Shown piece by piece: positions 26,734-35,453 of a stretch of 47,765 bases of DNA; position 1 is the stretch's first letter; each line of letters begins with the position of its first letter. The notes below the pieces were generated by a model. That model saw only the letters and a program-made list of their open reading frames with translations. It did no database searches and was not told the DNA's origin. This stretch comes from Flavobacteriaceae bacterium CP2B. Its GTDB lineage: Bacteria; Bacteroidota; Bacteroidia; Flavobacteriales; Flavobacteriaceae. The DNA lies in assembly GCA_001683825.1 (NCBI GenBank), contig LXTR01000073.1, positions 1-47,765 of the forward strand. Direction: 5' to 3'. Position numbers and translations under genes: made by a program.

Positions 26734-29646
26734 ATGCGGAAATTTATACTCTTTTTTTGTTTCATTTTGGGAACCATCGGGGCCATAGGGCAATCGGATC
26801 CATTGCTTACCCCTGACAGCCTGCAACAACAGGGCTGGGTGAACGAGCGCTATAGCGCCATGAGCCTGGAGGAGAAGATGGGGCAGCTCTTCATGGTGAT
26901 GGTGACGTCTGAACAGGATGAGGCCAGTATAGAGCGGACCAGGCAGCTTATCGCACAAGAGCATATTGGGGGCCTGATTTTTTCCACGGGCGGGCCGGTC
27001 AGGCAGGCGCGGCTTACCAACCGCTACCAGGCAGCTTCCAAAACGCCATTGCTAATCGCCATGGATGCCGAATGGGGACTTTCCATGCGTCTCGACTCTA
27101 CCTTCGCCTTTCCATGGAATATGACCCTGGGGGCCATCAAGGACCCCGCGATCGTCGAGAAGGTAGGCTACCGCATTGGCCAACATGCAAAACGCCTTGG
27201 GGTACATGTGAATTTCGCCCCGGTCATCGATATCAATACCAATCCCAGGAACCCGATCATCGGGAACCGGTCTTTTGGGGAGGATCCGCAAAATGTGGCC
27301 GATAAAGGCAGCGCGCTTATGAGCGGCATGCACCGGGCGGGGATCCTCAGCAGCGGGAAACATTTTCCGGGACACGGGGATACAGCGGTGGATTCGCATA
27401 AGGCCCTGCCACTGATCGACGTGAGCAGGGAACGCCTTGACAGCGTAGAATTGCTCCCCTACAGGCGCCTTATACCGGAAGGGCTGAGCAGTGTGATGGT
27501 AGCCCATTTGAATGTTCCCAGCCTGGAACGGGAGGCCGACAAACCTTCCTCCCTGTCCGGGGCCATTATCACCGGCCTGCTCCGGGACGAGCTCAACTTC
27601 AGGGGGCTGGTATTTACAGATGCCCTTAATATGAGCGGGGTTACCCGGTATGCGCAGGACGGTGAAACAGAACTGCAGGCCTTTCTGGCGGGCAATGATA
27701 TGCTGCTGATGCCCACGGATGTGGCCAGGGCCAAGGCCAAACTGATGGAAGCCTATGCAGATGGCAGGATCAGTGAGAATAGGTTGGCTTCTTCGGTAAA
27801 GAAGATCCTGATGGCCAAATATAAGGCTGGGCTCCACACCTATACGCCTGTTCCCCTGGAAGGGCTGCAGGATGACCTGAACTCCATAGAAGACGCCCTG
27901 GTATACGAGGAAGCCATTGAAAATGCCCTGACCGTGGTAAAAAACCAGGTAAACCTGTTGGGGATCAAAAAGCTGGAAAATAAGAAGATCGCCTATGTGA
28001 AGTTTGGGGATGCCAATAACGACGCTTTCCTGCAGACGCTGAAGCACTATGCCGAGGTCACCCAGGTCAACGGGAAGGATGTGGCGACGCTCAAGGAAAA
28101 GCTGGCGGAGTACAACTTGGTGATCATCGGACACCACAAGAGCAACAACAGCCCCTGGGGTTCCTATAAATTTTCGGACAAGGAATTGTACTGGCTGCAT
28201 GAAATTGCAAGGGAACGCACCTCAAATGTGATCCTCACCCTGTTTGCAAAACCCTACGCATTGTTAGATGTGGCAACGTTTGAAGATATAGACGCGGTAG
28301 TGGTCGCCTATCAAAACAGCGATATGGCACAGGAAAAGGCGGCCCAGTTGCTCTTTGGGGCCCTGCCGGCCAAAGGGGTATTGCCGGTTTCTGCCCATTC
28401 GGATTTTCCCGTAAATACGGGGATCAACACTTCATCCCTCTTGCGGTTGGGATACAGCCTGCCCGAACGGGTGGGATTGAGTTCCAAAGGGCTTTCCGAG
28501 GTAGACCGGCTGGTACAGGACGGGTTGGATTCGTTGATGTACCCGGGCGCGCAAGTGCTGGTGGCACGCCACGGGCAGGTGGTTTACCATAAGGCTTTTG
28601 GCAAACCTACCTACGAATCGGAGGAAGCCCTGCGCCTGGATCATATCTATGACCTGGCTTCCCTGACCAAAATCCTGGCCACCCTGCCGTCTATCATGCG
28701 CATGGAGGAAGCAGGTATGCTGGAACTGAACAATACCTTTGAGGAACTGCTACCCGAGTTTGCCGATACCGAGCTAAAGGACGTGACCGTGCTCAAGGCA
28801 CTTTCGCACTATGGCCGCCTGCCGGCATGGATCGCCTTTTACCTGGATACCCTGAATGATGACCGCAGGCCCTCCCCACAGTTTTACAGGAACCATCCGG
28901 CCGACGGTTTTTCGATCAAGGTGACAGACCGGATGTACCTGACGGATGCCTACAGGGATTCTATTTACAACAAGATCGGCAGGCAGCATTTAAAATCCAA
29001 CCGCTACCGCTACAGTGACGTGGCTTATTACATCATGAAAAAGTACCTGGAGGACCGTTACAACAAGCGGCTAGACAGTGTTGCGGATGACTTCCTGTAC
29101 CGGCGGATTGGCGCTGATAATACGTCCTACAACCCCCTGGAGAAATTCCCCAGGAACCGTATTGTCCCCTCTGAGGTAGATACCTATTACCGCTACCAGG
29201 TAATCCAGGGGTATGTACACGACATGGGGGCCGCCATGCAAGGCGGGGTAGGTGGGCATGCCGGGCTGTTCAGCAATGCCAATGATGTGGCCAAGATCAT
29301 GCAAATGTACCTGCAAGGGGGATATTACGGCGGGGAACGCTTCCTGGAAGAACGAACGGTGGAGAAATTCAACCGTTGTTATTTTTGCGACAAACATGTA
29401 AGGCGAGGGGTGGGCTTTGACAAGCCAGAACCGGATGATAAGGGGCCTACCTGTGGCTGCGTCTCCAGGAAGAGCTTCGGACACAGCGGATTTACGGGCA
29501 CTTATACCTGGGCCGACCCCGAAGAAGAAATTGTCTATGTATTTCTTTCCAACCGGACCTTTCCTTCGGCCACCAACACGCTTTTGCAACGTACCGGCCT
29601 AAGGACGCGCATCCAGCAGGCTATTTATGATTCCCTTATCAATTAG
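26734..29646 (+). CDS. GH3 beta-N-acetylglucosaminidase (NagZ-like) fused to a serine beta-lactamase-like hydrolase
   Basis: Secreted two-enzyme fusion, about 970 residues. After a signal peptide (ATG at 26734; an ATG at 26716 adds six residues), the GH3 domain runs to about residue 370. It carries the NagZ signature KHFPGHGDT (from Lys209), the acid/base dyad Asp220-Ser-His222 and the nucleophile Asp296 in FTDALNMSGV. A second GH3 C-terminal-like alpha/beta domain extends to about 560. The C-terminal domain is penicillin-binding/class C beta-lactamase-like: SLTK (Ser643, Lys646), a tyrosine motif YSD, and the third-box equivalent HSGFTGTY. It probably degrades or remodels peptidoglycan in the periplasm by combined glycosidase and peptidase or esterase activity (inference). 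It ends 29 bases before bshA. Confidence 0.92.
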   Translation: MRKFILFFCFILGTIGAIGQSDPLLTPDSLQQQGWVNERYSAMSLEEKMGQLFMVMVTSEQDEASIERTRQLIAQEHIGGLIFSTGGPVRQARLTNRYQAASKTPLLIAMDAEWGLSMRLDSTFAFPWNMTLGAIKDPAIVEKVGYRIGQHAKRLGVHVNFAPVIDINTNPRNPIIGNRSFGEDPQNVADKGSALMSGMHRAGILSSGKHFPGHGDTAVDSHKALPLIDVSRERLDSVELLPYRRLIPEGLSSVMVAHLNVPSLEREADKPSSLSGAIITGLLRDELNFRGLVFTDALNMSGVTRYAQDGETELQAFLAGNDMLLMPTDVARAKAKLMEAYADGRISENRLASSVKKILMAKYKAGLHTYTPVPLEGLQDDLNSIEDALVYEEAIENALTVVKNQVNLLGIKKLENKKIAYVKFGDANNDAFLQTLKHYAEVTQVNGKDVATLKEKLAEYNLVIIGHHKSNNSPWGSYKFSDKELYWLHEIARERTSNVILTLFAKPYALLDVATFEDIDAVVVAYQNSDMAQEKAAQLLFGALPAKGVLPVSAHSDFPVNTGINTSSLLRLGYSLPERVGLSSKGLSEVDRLVQDGLDSLMYPGAQVLVARHGQVVYHKAFGKPTYESEEALRLDHIYDLASLTKILATLPSIMRMEEAGMLELNNTFEELLPEFADTELKDVTVLKALSHYGRLPAWIAFYLDTLNDDRRPSPQFYRNHPADGFSIKVTDRMYLTDAYRDSIYNKIGRQHLKSNRYRYSDVAYYIMKKYLEDRYNKRLDSVADDFLYRRIGADNTSYNPLEKFPRNRIVPSEVDTYYRYQVIQGYVHDMGAAMQGGVGGHAGLFSNANDVAKIMQMYLQGGYYGGERFLEERTVEKFNRCYFCDKHVRRGVGFDKPEPDDKGPTCGCVSRKSFGHSGFTGTYTWADPEEEIVYVFLSNRTFPSATNTLLQRTGLRTRIQQAIYDSLIN

Positions 29647-29675
29647 GAACCAATATAAAATGTAGATTTGTCAGC

Positions 29676-30821
29676 ATGAAGATAGCCATTGTTTGTTACC
29701 CTACCTTTGGCGGGAGCGGGGTAGTCGCCACCGAACTGGGCATAGCGCTTGCCTCACGGGGCCATGAAGTGCATTTTGTGACCTATCGCCAACCCGTTAG
29801 GCTGGAATTGCTGAGCAATAAAATACACTTCCACGAAGTACATGTCCCGGAGTACCCTTTGTTCCACTACCAGCCCTATGAACTGGCACTCTCCAGCAAG
29901 TTGGTGGATACCATTAAGCTATACGGCATAGAACTGCTGCATGTGCATTACGCCATCCCCCATGCCTATGCCGGTTATATGGCCAAAAAGATCCTGGAAG
30001 AAGAGGGGATCCATATCCCGATGATCACTACTTTGCACGGCACCGATATTACCCTGGTGGGCAACCACCCGTTTTACAAGCCGGCGGTGACCTTCAGTAT
30101 CAATAAATCAGACGTAGTGACCTCGGTTTCAGAAGACCTCAAGCGCAAAACCCTGGAATTCTTCGATATCGAAAAGGAGATTGAGGTCATCCCCAATTTT
30201 ATAGACAAGACCAAATACCATACCTCCTTCACAGATTGCCAACGCTCGCTGATGGCTAACGAAGATGAAAGGATTATTACCCATATCAGCAATTTCAGGA
30301 AAGTCAAGCGCATCCCGGATGTCATCCATGTGTTCCATAAAATATCCCTTCAAATCCCCGCCCGCCTCATCATGGTAGGGGAGGGCCCTGAAAAGGAGAA
30401 GGCCGAATTGTTGTGCGAACAACTGGGGATTAAAGAAAAGGTATTGTTCCTTGGCAACAGCAATGAGATTGACCGTATCCTGTGTTTCTCCGACCTTTTC
30501 CTCTTGCCTTCGGAATTTGAGAGCTTTGGTTTGGCCGCCCTGGAAGCCATGATCAACAAAGTGGCAGTGATATCCAGCAATGCGGGGGGGATCCCCGAGG
30601 TGAACCGGCAGGGGGTTACCGGATTTCTCAGCGATGTGGGCGATATTGACGATATGGTCAAGAACGCCCTTTATATCCTCAGGGACGATGCCATCCTGCA
30701 GCAGTTTAAAGAGGGCGCCTTTGAAGTGGCCTCTGAATTTGATATCACCAAAATTCTGCCCCTGTATGAAGCACTATACGAAAGGGCATTCAGGGCCAAT
30801 TACAAGAATTCCTATTCGTGA
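29676..30821 (+). CDS. bshA: N-acetyl-alpha-D-glucosaminyl L-malate synthase BshA
   Basis: GT4-family retaining glycosyltransferase that makes GlcNAc-malate, the first step of bacillithiol synthesis. The N-terminal donor/acceptor loop CYPTFGGSGVVATELG and the segments HVHYAIPHAYAGYMAKKI and TTLHGTDITLVG are diagnostic of BshA. The GT4 nucleotide-sugar motif is in LPSEFESFGLAALEAM. Length, 381 residues, is typical. An exact TAGATTTG box at 29663-29670 ends five bases before the ATG, so transcription could start at or next to the start codon. The stop overlaps the ATG of the following lipoprotein gene by one base. bshB and bshC are not in the window. Confidence 0.96.
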   Translation: MKIAIVCYPTFGGSGVVATELGIALASRGHEVHFVTYRQPVRLELLSNKIHFHEVHVPEYPLFHYQPYELALSSKLVDTIKLYGIELLHVHYAIPHAYAGYMAKKILEEEGIHIPMITTLHGTDITLVGNHPFYKPAVTFSINKSDVVTSVSEDLKRKTLEFFDIEKEIEVIPNFIDKTKYHTSFTDCQRSLMANEDERIITHISNFRKVKRIPDVIHVFHKISLQIPARLIMVGEGPEKEKAELLCEQLGIKEKVLFLGNSNEIDRILCFSDLFLLPSEFESFGLAALEAMINKVAVISSNAGGIPEVNRQGVTGFLSDVGDIDDMVKNALYILRDDAILQQFKEGAFEVASEFDITKILPLYEALYERAFRANYKNSYS

Positions 30822-31288
30822 TGCAGTACCTTCCCGTCTTGCTGATCCTGATACTTACCGCATGCAAATGCCCAAAGAAAGCAATGGAATCCACGCCATC
30901 AGAACAGCAACCCCCCGTGCAAATGACACTTATCCTGGCCGATTATTACGGAGGGGCGGAAGAGGAGGAACTAAGAGTCATCCGGAGCCAGGGGGAGTTG
31001 CAAAAGTTTTTTTCGCAGGTAAACAAGACCCGGAAACCGGGCCTTCCCGTTCCCAAGGTTGATTTTGAGGGGACGATGGTCCTCCTGTATGCCCCGGGCA
31101 GTAACCATGCCGGGGAACTTCCTGGCCTTAAGGTGTTGGAGCGCACAGACCACCGTCTTCACATAGGCCTGGAAACAAAAAAAGGGCAGCGCGACCGTAC
31201 TTCTACAGCCACCACCAGGCCCTTTATGCTGTATTCCATGCCAAAGTCTGACAAGGAGGTGGTATTGGACCGCGCGGGTCAGCCTTAA
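30821..31288 (+). CDS. Small lipoprotein, possibly PrcB-like
   Basis: Predicted 155-residue lipoprotein with the lipobox ILTAC (Cys15) after a short hydrophobic signal. The mature part contains LRVIRSQGELQKFFSQVN and VDFEGTMVLLYAPG, a pattern that recalls the C-terminal domain of PrcB-like protease-complex proteins; I hold this only as a resemblance. The ATG overlaps the bshA stop by one base, indicating coupled translation, yet no known link between bacillithiol synthesis and this lipoprotein exists. Its last four bases overlap the convergent cysN gene. Confidence 0.75.
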   Translation: MQYLPVLLILILTACKCPKKAMESTPSEQQPPVQMTLILADYYGGAEEEELRVIRSQGELQKFFSQVNKTRKPGLPVPKVDFEGTMVLLYAPGSNHAGELPGLKVLERTDHRLHIGLETKKGQRDRTSTATTRPFMLYSMPKSDKEVVLDRAGQP

Positions 31289-32541
31289 ATAACCATCCCT
31301 GCCGCCACGGTTTCATTGGTGGCGTCGTCTATCAGGATCAGGCTGCCGGTATTGCGGTTTTCCCTGTAAGAATCTACCATCAGCGGTTTGGTAGTGCGGA
31401 TTTTTACCTTACATATGTCATTCATATGCATCGAAAAATCGTCGGTTTTCCGGCCCAGGGTGTTGATGTCGATCTTGTAGATGACTTCCTTGATCATGGC
31501 CTTTTGTTCGTTGGAGGTATGTTTAATGGTGTACTTGGCCCGGGGTTTGGCCGGGTCGTTGTGCAACCAGCACAGCATGACCTCGATATCCTGCGCGGCT
31601 TCGGGCTGGTTATTGGCCCTGACGATCATGTCGCCCCGGCTGATGTCTATATCATCTTCCAGGTTTATGGAAACCGACATGGGTGCGAATGCCTCGGTGA
31701 GCGGTCCGGACGGCCCATCGATGGATTTGATCACCGAATGAAAGCCCGATGGCATGATGGCTACTTCATCGCCCACACGGAACACCCCGCTGGCCACACG
31801 CCCCGCATAACCACGGTAATCGATAAACCCTTCCCGTTGTGGCCGCAGTACGGTTTGCACTGGGAAACGCGCATCTACCTTGTTGATATCACTGCTGATG
31901 TGCATGGTCTCCAGGGTATGCAGCAGGGGTGCCCCCTGGTACCACGACATATTTTCTGATCGGTTGACCACATTATCCCCTAAAAGTGCGCTGATGGGGA
32001 TAAAACGGATATCCTGGACCAGGAGTTTGGAAGAAAACTCCTCAAATTGTTTGATAATACTGTTATAGGTTTCTTCTGAGAAATCTACCAGGTCCATTTT
32101 ATTGATACAGACGATCACATGGGGGATATGGAGCAGGGAGGCGATAAATGCATGCCTTTTGGTTTGCTCAATCACCCCGTGCCTCGCATCCACCAGGATG
32201 ATGGCGGCATTCGCCGTAGATGCCCCGGTGACCATATTCCGGGTATACTGTATATGCCCCGGGGTATCGGCAATGATAAACTTCCTTTTGGGCGTGGTGA
32301 AGTAGCGGTAGGCCACGTCTATCGTAATTCCTTGCTCCCTTTCATCCCGGAGCCCATCGGTAAACAGGGCCAGGTCAATGCCTTCGTGCCCCTTCTTCTT
32401 GCTTGTATTTTCTATGGCCGTCATCTGGTCTTCGAAGATGGACTTGGAATCGTATAATAAGCGGCCTATAAGGGTGCTTTTCCCGTCATCCACACTACCG
32501 GCGGTGGTAAAGCGTAATAATTGGTTGCTGTTTATCTCCAT
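31285..32541 (-). CDS. cysN: Sulfate adenylyltransferase large (GTPase) subunit CysN
   Basis: GTP-hydrolysing subunit of ATP sulfurylase that drives adenylylsulfate (APS) formation with CysD. It has an EF-Tu-like GTPase core: P-loop GSVDDGKST, switch region EREQGITIDVAYRYF, DTPGH and NKMD, followed by two beta-barrel domains. The protein is 418 residues with no fused APS-kinase domain; that activity is provided by the separate cysC gene. It is the last gene of the operon, 18 bases after cysD, and converges with the small lipoprotein gene, overlapping it by four bases. Confidence 0.96.
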   Translation of the reverse strand: MEINSNQLLRFTTAGSVDDGKSTLIGRLLYDSKSIFEDQMTAIENTSKKKGHEGIDLALFTDGLRDEREQGITIDVAYRYFTTPKRKFIIADTPGHIQYTRNMVTGASTANAAIILVDARHGVIEQTKRHAFIASLLHIPHVIVCINKMDLVDFSEETYNSIIKQFEEFSSKLLVQDIRFIPISALLGDNVVNRSENMSWYQGAPLLHTLETMHISSDINKVDARFPVQTVLRPQREGFIDYRGYAGRVASGVFRVGDEVAIMPSGFHSVIKSIDGPSGPLTEAFAPMSVSINLEDDIDISRGDMIVRANNQPEAAQDIEVMLCWLHNDPAKPRAKYTIKHTSNEQKAMIKEVIYKIDINTLGRKTDDFSMHMNDICKVKIRTTKPLMVDSYRENRNTGSLILIDDATNETVAAGMVI

Positions 32542-32559
32542 TGTTTCGGTCTGCTGAAA

Positions 32560-33465
32560 TTAAAAATATCCCTGTTTCTTGCGGTCTTCCATGGCGGTTT
32601 CAGAGCGCTTGTCATCGCTGCGGTTACCCCTTTCCGTCAGGCGCATCGCAGATACTTCATGGACGATTTTGTCGATGGTATCGGCATCGGATTCAATACC
32701 CCCGGTGATGGTGATGTCGCCCAGGGTCCGGAAGCGTACTTTTTTCCTGACCACTTTTTCATCCTTGTCAAGTACCAGGAATTCAGAATGCGGAATCCAG
32801 GAATTGTTGCGCCAGACCACCTCCCGTTCATGGGCGAGGTAGAGGGAGGGAATATCGATGTTCTCACGGCGAATGTAATTCCAGACATCCATTTCCGTCC
32901 AGTTGCTGATGGGGAATACGCGAAAATGCTCGCCCTCAAAATATTTACCGTTGAACAGGTTCCATAATTCGGGGCGCTGGTTTTTGGGGTCCCACTGGCC
33001 AAAATCGTCCCGGTGCGAGAAAAACCGTTCCTTCGCCCTGGCTTTTTCCTCATCGCGCCGGCCCCCGCCAATGGCGCAATCCACCTTGTTTCCTTCTATG
33101 GCATCCAGCAGGGTGGTAATCTGGAGGGCATTGCGGGTAGCGTTTTTGCCTTTTTCTTCCGCCACGCGGCCCTGGTCTATAGACTCCTGCACAGATCCCA
33201 CTATCAGCCGCGCCTCCAGCGTTTTAATCAAATCGTCCCTGAATTGGATGGTCTCGGGGAAGTTGTGCCCCGTATCTACGTGCATCAGTGCAAACGGGAT
33301 CTTGCAGGGGTAAAATGCCTTCCTGGCCAAATGGGTCACTACTATGGAATCTTTTCCCCCCGAAAATAGGATCACAGGGTTTTGAAACTGGGCCCATACC
33401 TCCCGAAGCACATAAATGGCCTCTGACTCCAGTTCATCCAGATAATTTAAATAATACCTACTCAT
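32560..33465 (-). CDS. cysD: Sulfate adenylyltransferase small subunit CysD
   Basis: Catalytic subunit of ATP sulfurylase of the PP-loop ATP pyrophosphatase family, joining sulfate and ATP to give APS. The PP-loop is FSGGKDSIVV near residue 35; HVDTGHNFPETI, GGGRRDEEKARAKER and the C-terminal RTLGDITITGG region are family typical. The protein has 301 residues. The ATG overlaps the last four bases of cysC, indicating coupled translation. Confidence 0.96.
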   Translation of the reverse strand: MSRYYLNYLDELESEAIYVLREVWAQFQNPVILFSGGKDSIVVTHLARKAFYPCKIPFALMHVDTGHNFPETIQFRDDLIKTLEARLIVGSVQESIDQGRVAEEKGKNATRNALQITTLLDAIEGNKVDCAIGGGRRDEEKARAKERFFSHRDDFGQWDPKNQRPELWNLFNGKYFEGEHFRVFPISNWTEMDVWNYIRRENIDIPSLYLAHEREVVWRNNSWIPHSEFLVLDKDEKVVRKKVRFRTLGDITITGGIESDADTIDKIVHEVSAMRLTERGNRSDDKRSETAMEDRKKQGYF

Positions 33466-34061
33466 TGTTTCCTGAGCTTTAATTTACTTTTGATTTTATC
33501 GTAGATCATGTCCACGGCTTCCACGACCGATTGTTCATGGGTCACCACGACATCGGCATTTTCGGGCGCTTCATAGGGGGCGGATATGCCCGTCATGTTC
33601 TTGATTTTTCCTTCCCTCGCTTTTTTGTACAATCCTTTTACATCCCTGGCTTCGCATACTTCCAGGCTGGTATTGACAAATACCTCGACATAGTTGCGGG
33701 CCCCCACCTTTTTCCTGATAAATTCCCGGTCTTTAGCGTAGGGGGCCACAAAGGCAGCCAGGACAACCAGGCCTGCATCTACCAGGAGCTTTGCGACTTC
33801 CGCAATCCGGCGAATATTTTCGGAACGGTCTTCGGGACTGAACGAAAGGTCGCTGTTGATCCCTGTGCGGATGTTGTCGCCATCCAGCATATAGGTTTTT
33901 ACCTGTATCATGAACAACTTTTCCTCCAGGGCGTTGGCGATGGTTGATTTTCCCGAACCCGACAAACCCGTAAAGAAGACGAGAAAGGAATTGTGGCCGC
34001 TTACCTTGCGACGCTCTTCCCTGCTGATCCTGAAGGTATGAGGTACAATGTTCTTACTCAT
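33462..34061 (-). CDS. cysC: Adenylylsulfate kinase CysC
   Basis: Phosphorylates APS to PAPS. The P-loop GLSGSGKST is at about residues 33-41, the substrate motif LDGDNIRTGIN follows, and the lid region has the arginine-rich KKAREGKIKNMTG. The protein has 199 residues. It overlaps the preceding DUF2061 gene by eight bases and the following cysD by four, so the operon is very compact. PAPS is the common donor for sulfotransferases or, in other organisms, for PAPS reductase, which is not seen here. Confidence 0.95.
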   Translation of the reverse strand: MSKNIVPHTFRISREERRKVSGHNSFLVFFTGLSGSGKSTIANALEEKLFMIQVKTYMLDGDNIRTGINSDLSFSPEDRSENIRRIAEVAKLLVDAGLVVLAAFVAPYAKDREFIRKKVGARNYVEVFVNTSLEVCEARDVKGLYKKAREGKIKNMTGISAPYEAPENADVVVTHEQSVVEAVDMIYDKIKSKLKLRKQ

Positions 34062-34470
34062 CTTTTAATTTCCGTTGTTCCAGTCCAAAATTAACACGAT
34101 ACCAGATACGCTCGTGAAAATAATAAAGGACCATCTTTGTGATCACTTCCGAGAAACCAATTTTCAGTCCGGTTAATGGATTTCCCGAAATAAACCAACT
34201 CAGTAAAATGGTATCCAGGGTCCCTATTATCCGCCAGGTGACCGTTTTGATCATGTGCCGTTTCCTACTGTCCGGCATGCCGATGTTAAACCAAACGCGC
34301 TCGTGCAAATAGTAGAGCACCATTTTGGTAACCACCTCCGAAACCCCTATTTTCATTCCGGTTAACGGGCTCCCCGTAATAACCCATGACAAGAGGAAGG
34401 TGTCGATGCTGCCTACCAGCCTCCAGGTGATGGTTTTTGCAAGGTGCCTTTTGTAGGAAGCCGTCGCCAT
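34054..34470 (-). CDS. DUF2061 membrane protein with two tandem repeats
   Basis: 138-residue membrane protein made of two copies of the DUF2061 unit, each about 65 residues. Copy 1 has KTITWRLVGSIDTFLLSWVITG followed by SEVVTKMVLYYLHERVW; copy 2 has KTVTWRIIGTLDTILLSWFISG followed by SEVITKMVLYYFHERIW. Each unit has two hydrophobic segments, so four in total. Function is unknown. Its location between cysQ and cysC, with overlapping ends on both sides, links it firmly to sulfate activation; a role in sulfate uptake or in anchoring the enzymes is inferred, not shown. Confidence 0.88.
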   Translation of the reverse strand: MATASYKRHLAKTITWRLVGSIDTFLLSWVITGSPLTGMKIGVSEVVTKMVLYYLHERVWFNIGMPDSRKRHMIKTVTWRIIGTLDTILLSWFISGNPLTGLKIGFSEVITKMVLYYFHERIWYRVNFGLEQRKLKDE

Positions 34471-35264
34471 TATTGCTCCACCAGGAAGTAGTCGTTCAAT
34501 AGGTCTTCTTTATTGTATGCCAGTTCCTTCTGGGTGGTCTGGGAAACTACCTGTAATCCGACCGCCCTGCAAATGGCATGCCCAGCGGCCGTGTCCCATT
34601 CCATGGTGGGCGCAAACCTGGGATAAACATCGGCCCGCCCCTCTGCAACCAGGCAGAATTTCAGCGAACTTCCTTTGGAGACGATTTCCACATCCTTGTA
34701 ATGCACTTTCACACGGTCTATGTAATCCAGGGTATCCTGGTTCATGTGCGACCGGCTCCCAACAATACGGATGACCGTATCCCCGCCTCTGGAAGGTCGT
34801 ATTTGGTCAGATTCTTCAAACAGGGCCGATGGGATGCCATGATCTTTGCCCAAAACGGTTTTATACGCTTTTCCATCGCTGGTATCCGCATAGTACAGTT
34901 CCCGGCTTACCGGCACGTATATAACGCCCAGGATAGGTTTTTGACCCTCGCAGATCGCTATATTCACCGTAAATTCCCCGTTTTTTTTGATGAATTCCTT
35001 GGTCCCGTCAAGCGGGTCTACAATCCAACATCGGTTCCAGCCCTTGCGTTCGGAATACGCAATTTGCTTGTTTTCCTCACTGATTACCGGGATATCGGTT
35101 TCCTTGAGATAGGTATTGATGACCCGGTTGGAAGCCAGGTCGGCTGCCGTAAGCGGCGACCTGTCATCTTTTAAGGTTACGTCTACTTCCTGCTCGTAAA
35201 CATCGAGGATTGCCTTTCCGGCTTCGATGGCACTCTTGATGGCTGTTTGTAAATATGACTTCAC
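34470..35264 (-). CDS. cysQ: 3'(2'),5'-bisphosphate nucleotidase CysQ
   Basis: Hydrolyses PAP (3'-phosphoadenosine 5'-phosphate) to AMP, removing the by-product of PAPS use. Inositol monophosphatase fold with the metal-site sequences ISEEN near residue 62 and WIVDPLDGTKEFI near 80-92, and the C-terminal EWDTAAGHAI. The protein has 264 residues. It is the first gene of the cysQ-DUF2061-cysC-cysD-cysN operon; its stop overlaps the next ATG by one base. Upstream, TAATTTCG at 35292-35285 is a one-mismatch -7 box. Confidence 0.95.
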   Translation of the reverse strand: MKSYLQTAIKSAIEAGKAILDVYEQEVDVTLKDDRSPLTAADLASNRVINTYLKETDIPVISEENKQIAYSERKGWNRCWIVDPLDGTKEFIKKNGEFTVNIAICEGQKPILGVIYVPVSRELYYADTSDGKAYKTVLGKDHGIPSALFEESDQIRPSRGGDTVIRIVGSRSHMNQDTLDYIDRVKVHYKDVEIVSKGSSLKFCLVAEGRADVYPRFAPTMEWDTAAGHAICRAVGLQVVSQTTQKELAYNKEDLLNDYFLVEQ

Positions 35265-35284
35265 CGATAGGATATTAGGATTAG

Positions 35285-35292
35285 CGAAATTA
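35285..35292 (-). promoter_or_regulatory. Weak -7 box candidate (TAATTTCG) for the cysQ operon
   Basis: One mismatch to TAnnTTTG, 20 bases before the cysQ ATG, in an AT-rich leader with several T-runs upstream. No other good candidate was seen in the 189-base divergent region on this strand. Confidence 0.3.
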
Positions 35293-35392
35293 AGGTAAGT
35301 AATTTAAAAATCGATAAAAAACGGGGAAAACTCCCCTCCGGCGAAACATTTTATACGACTCACCGAATTTATTCCGGCTTTTAACCGCCTAA

Positions 35393-35424
35393 ATTGGCCT
35401 GTCGGGGTACCCAAACTACCTTTG
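35393..35424 (+). promoter_or_regulatory. Promoter of the OmpA-family gene (ATTG-N20-TACCTTTG)
   Basis: TTG at 35394-35396 and an exact -7 box TACCTTTG at 35417-35424, spaced by 20 bases, fit the Bacteroidota housekeeping promoter. Predicted start near 35430, giving a leader of about 24 bases to the ATG at 35454. Confidence 0.65.
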
Positions 35425-35453
35425 TCGTAGCATTTGTCCTAAATCTATGCGTC

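Noticed and set aside
27052-28200. Long open frame of 382 codons on the minus strand inside the GH3 fusion gene
   Set aside because: It lies entirely antisense to a gene with intact GH3 motifs; its product has no signal, domain or motif and reflects the high-GC codon pattern of the sense gene.
35394-35453. Upstream in-frame start for the OmpA gene at 35394
   Set aside because: It lies inside the promoter (its TTG is the -33 element) and would place residues before a normal signal peptide.
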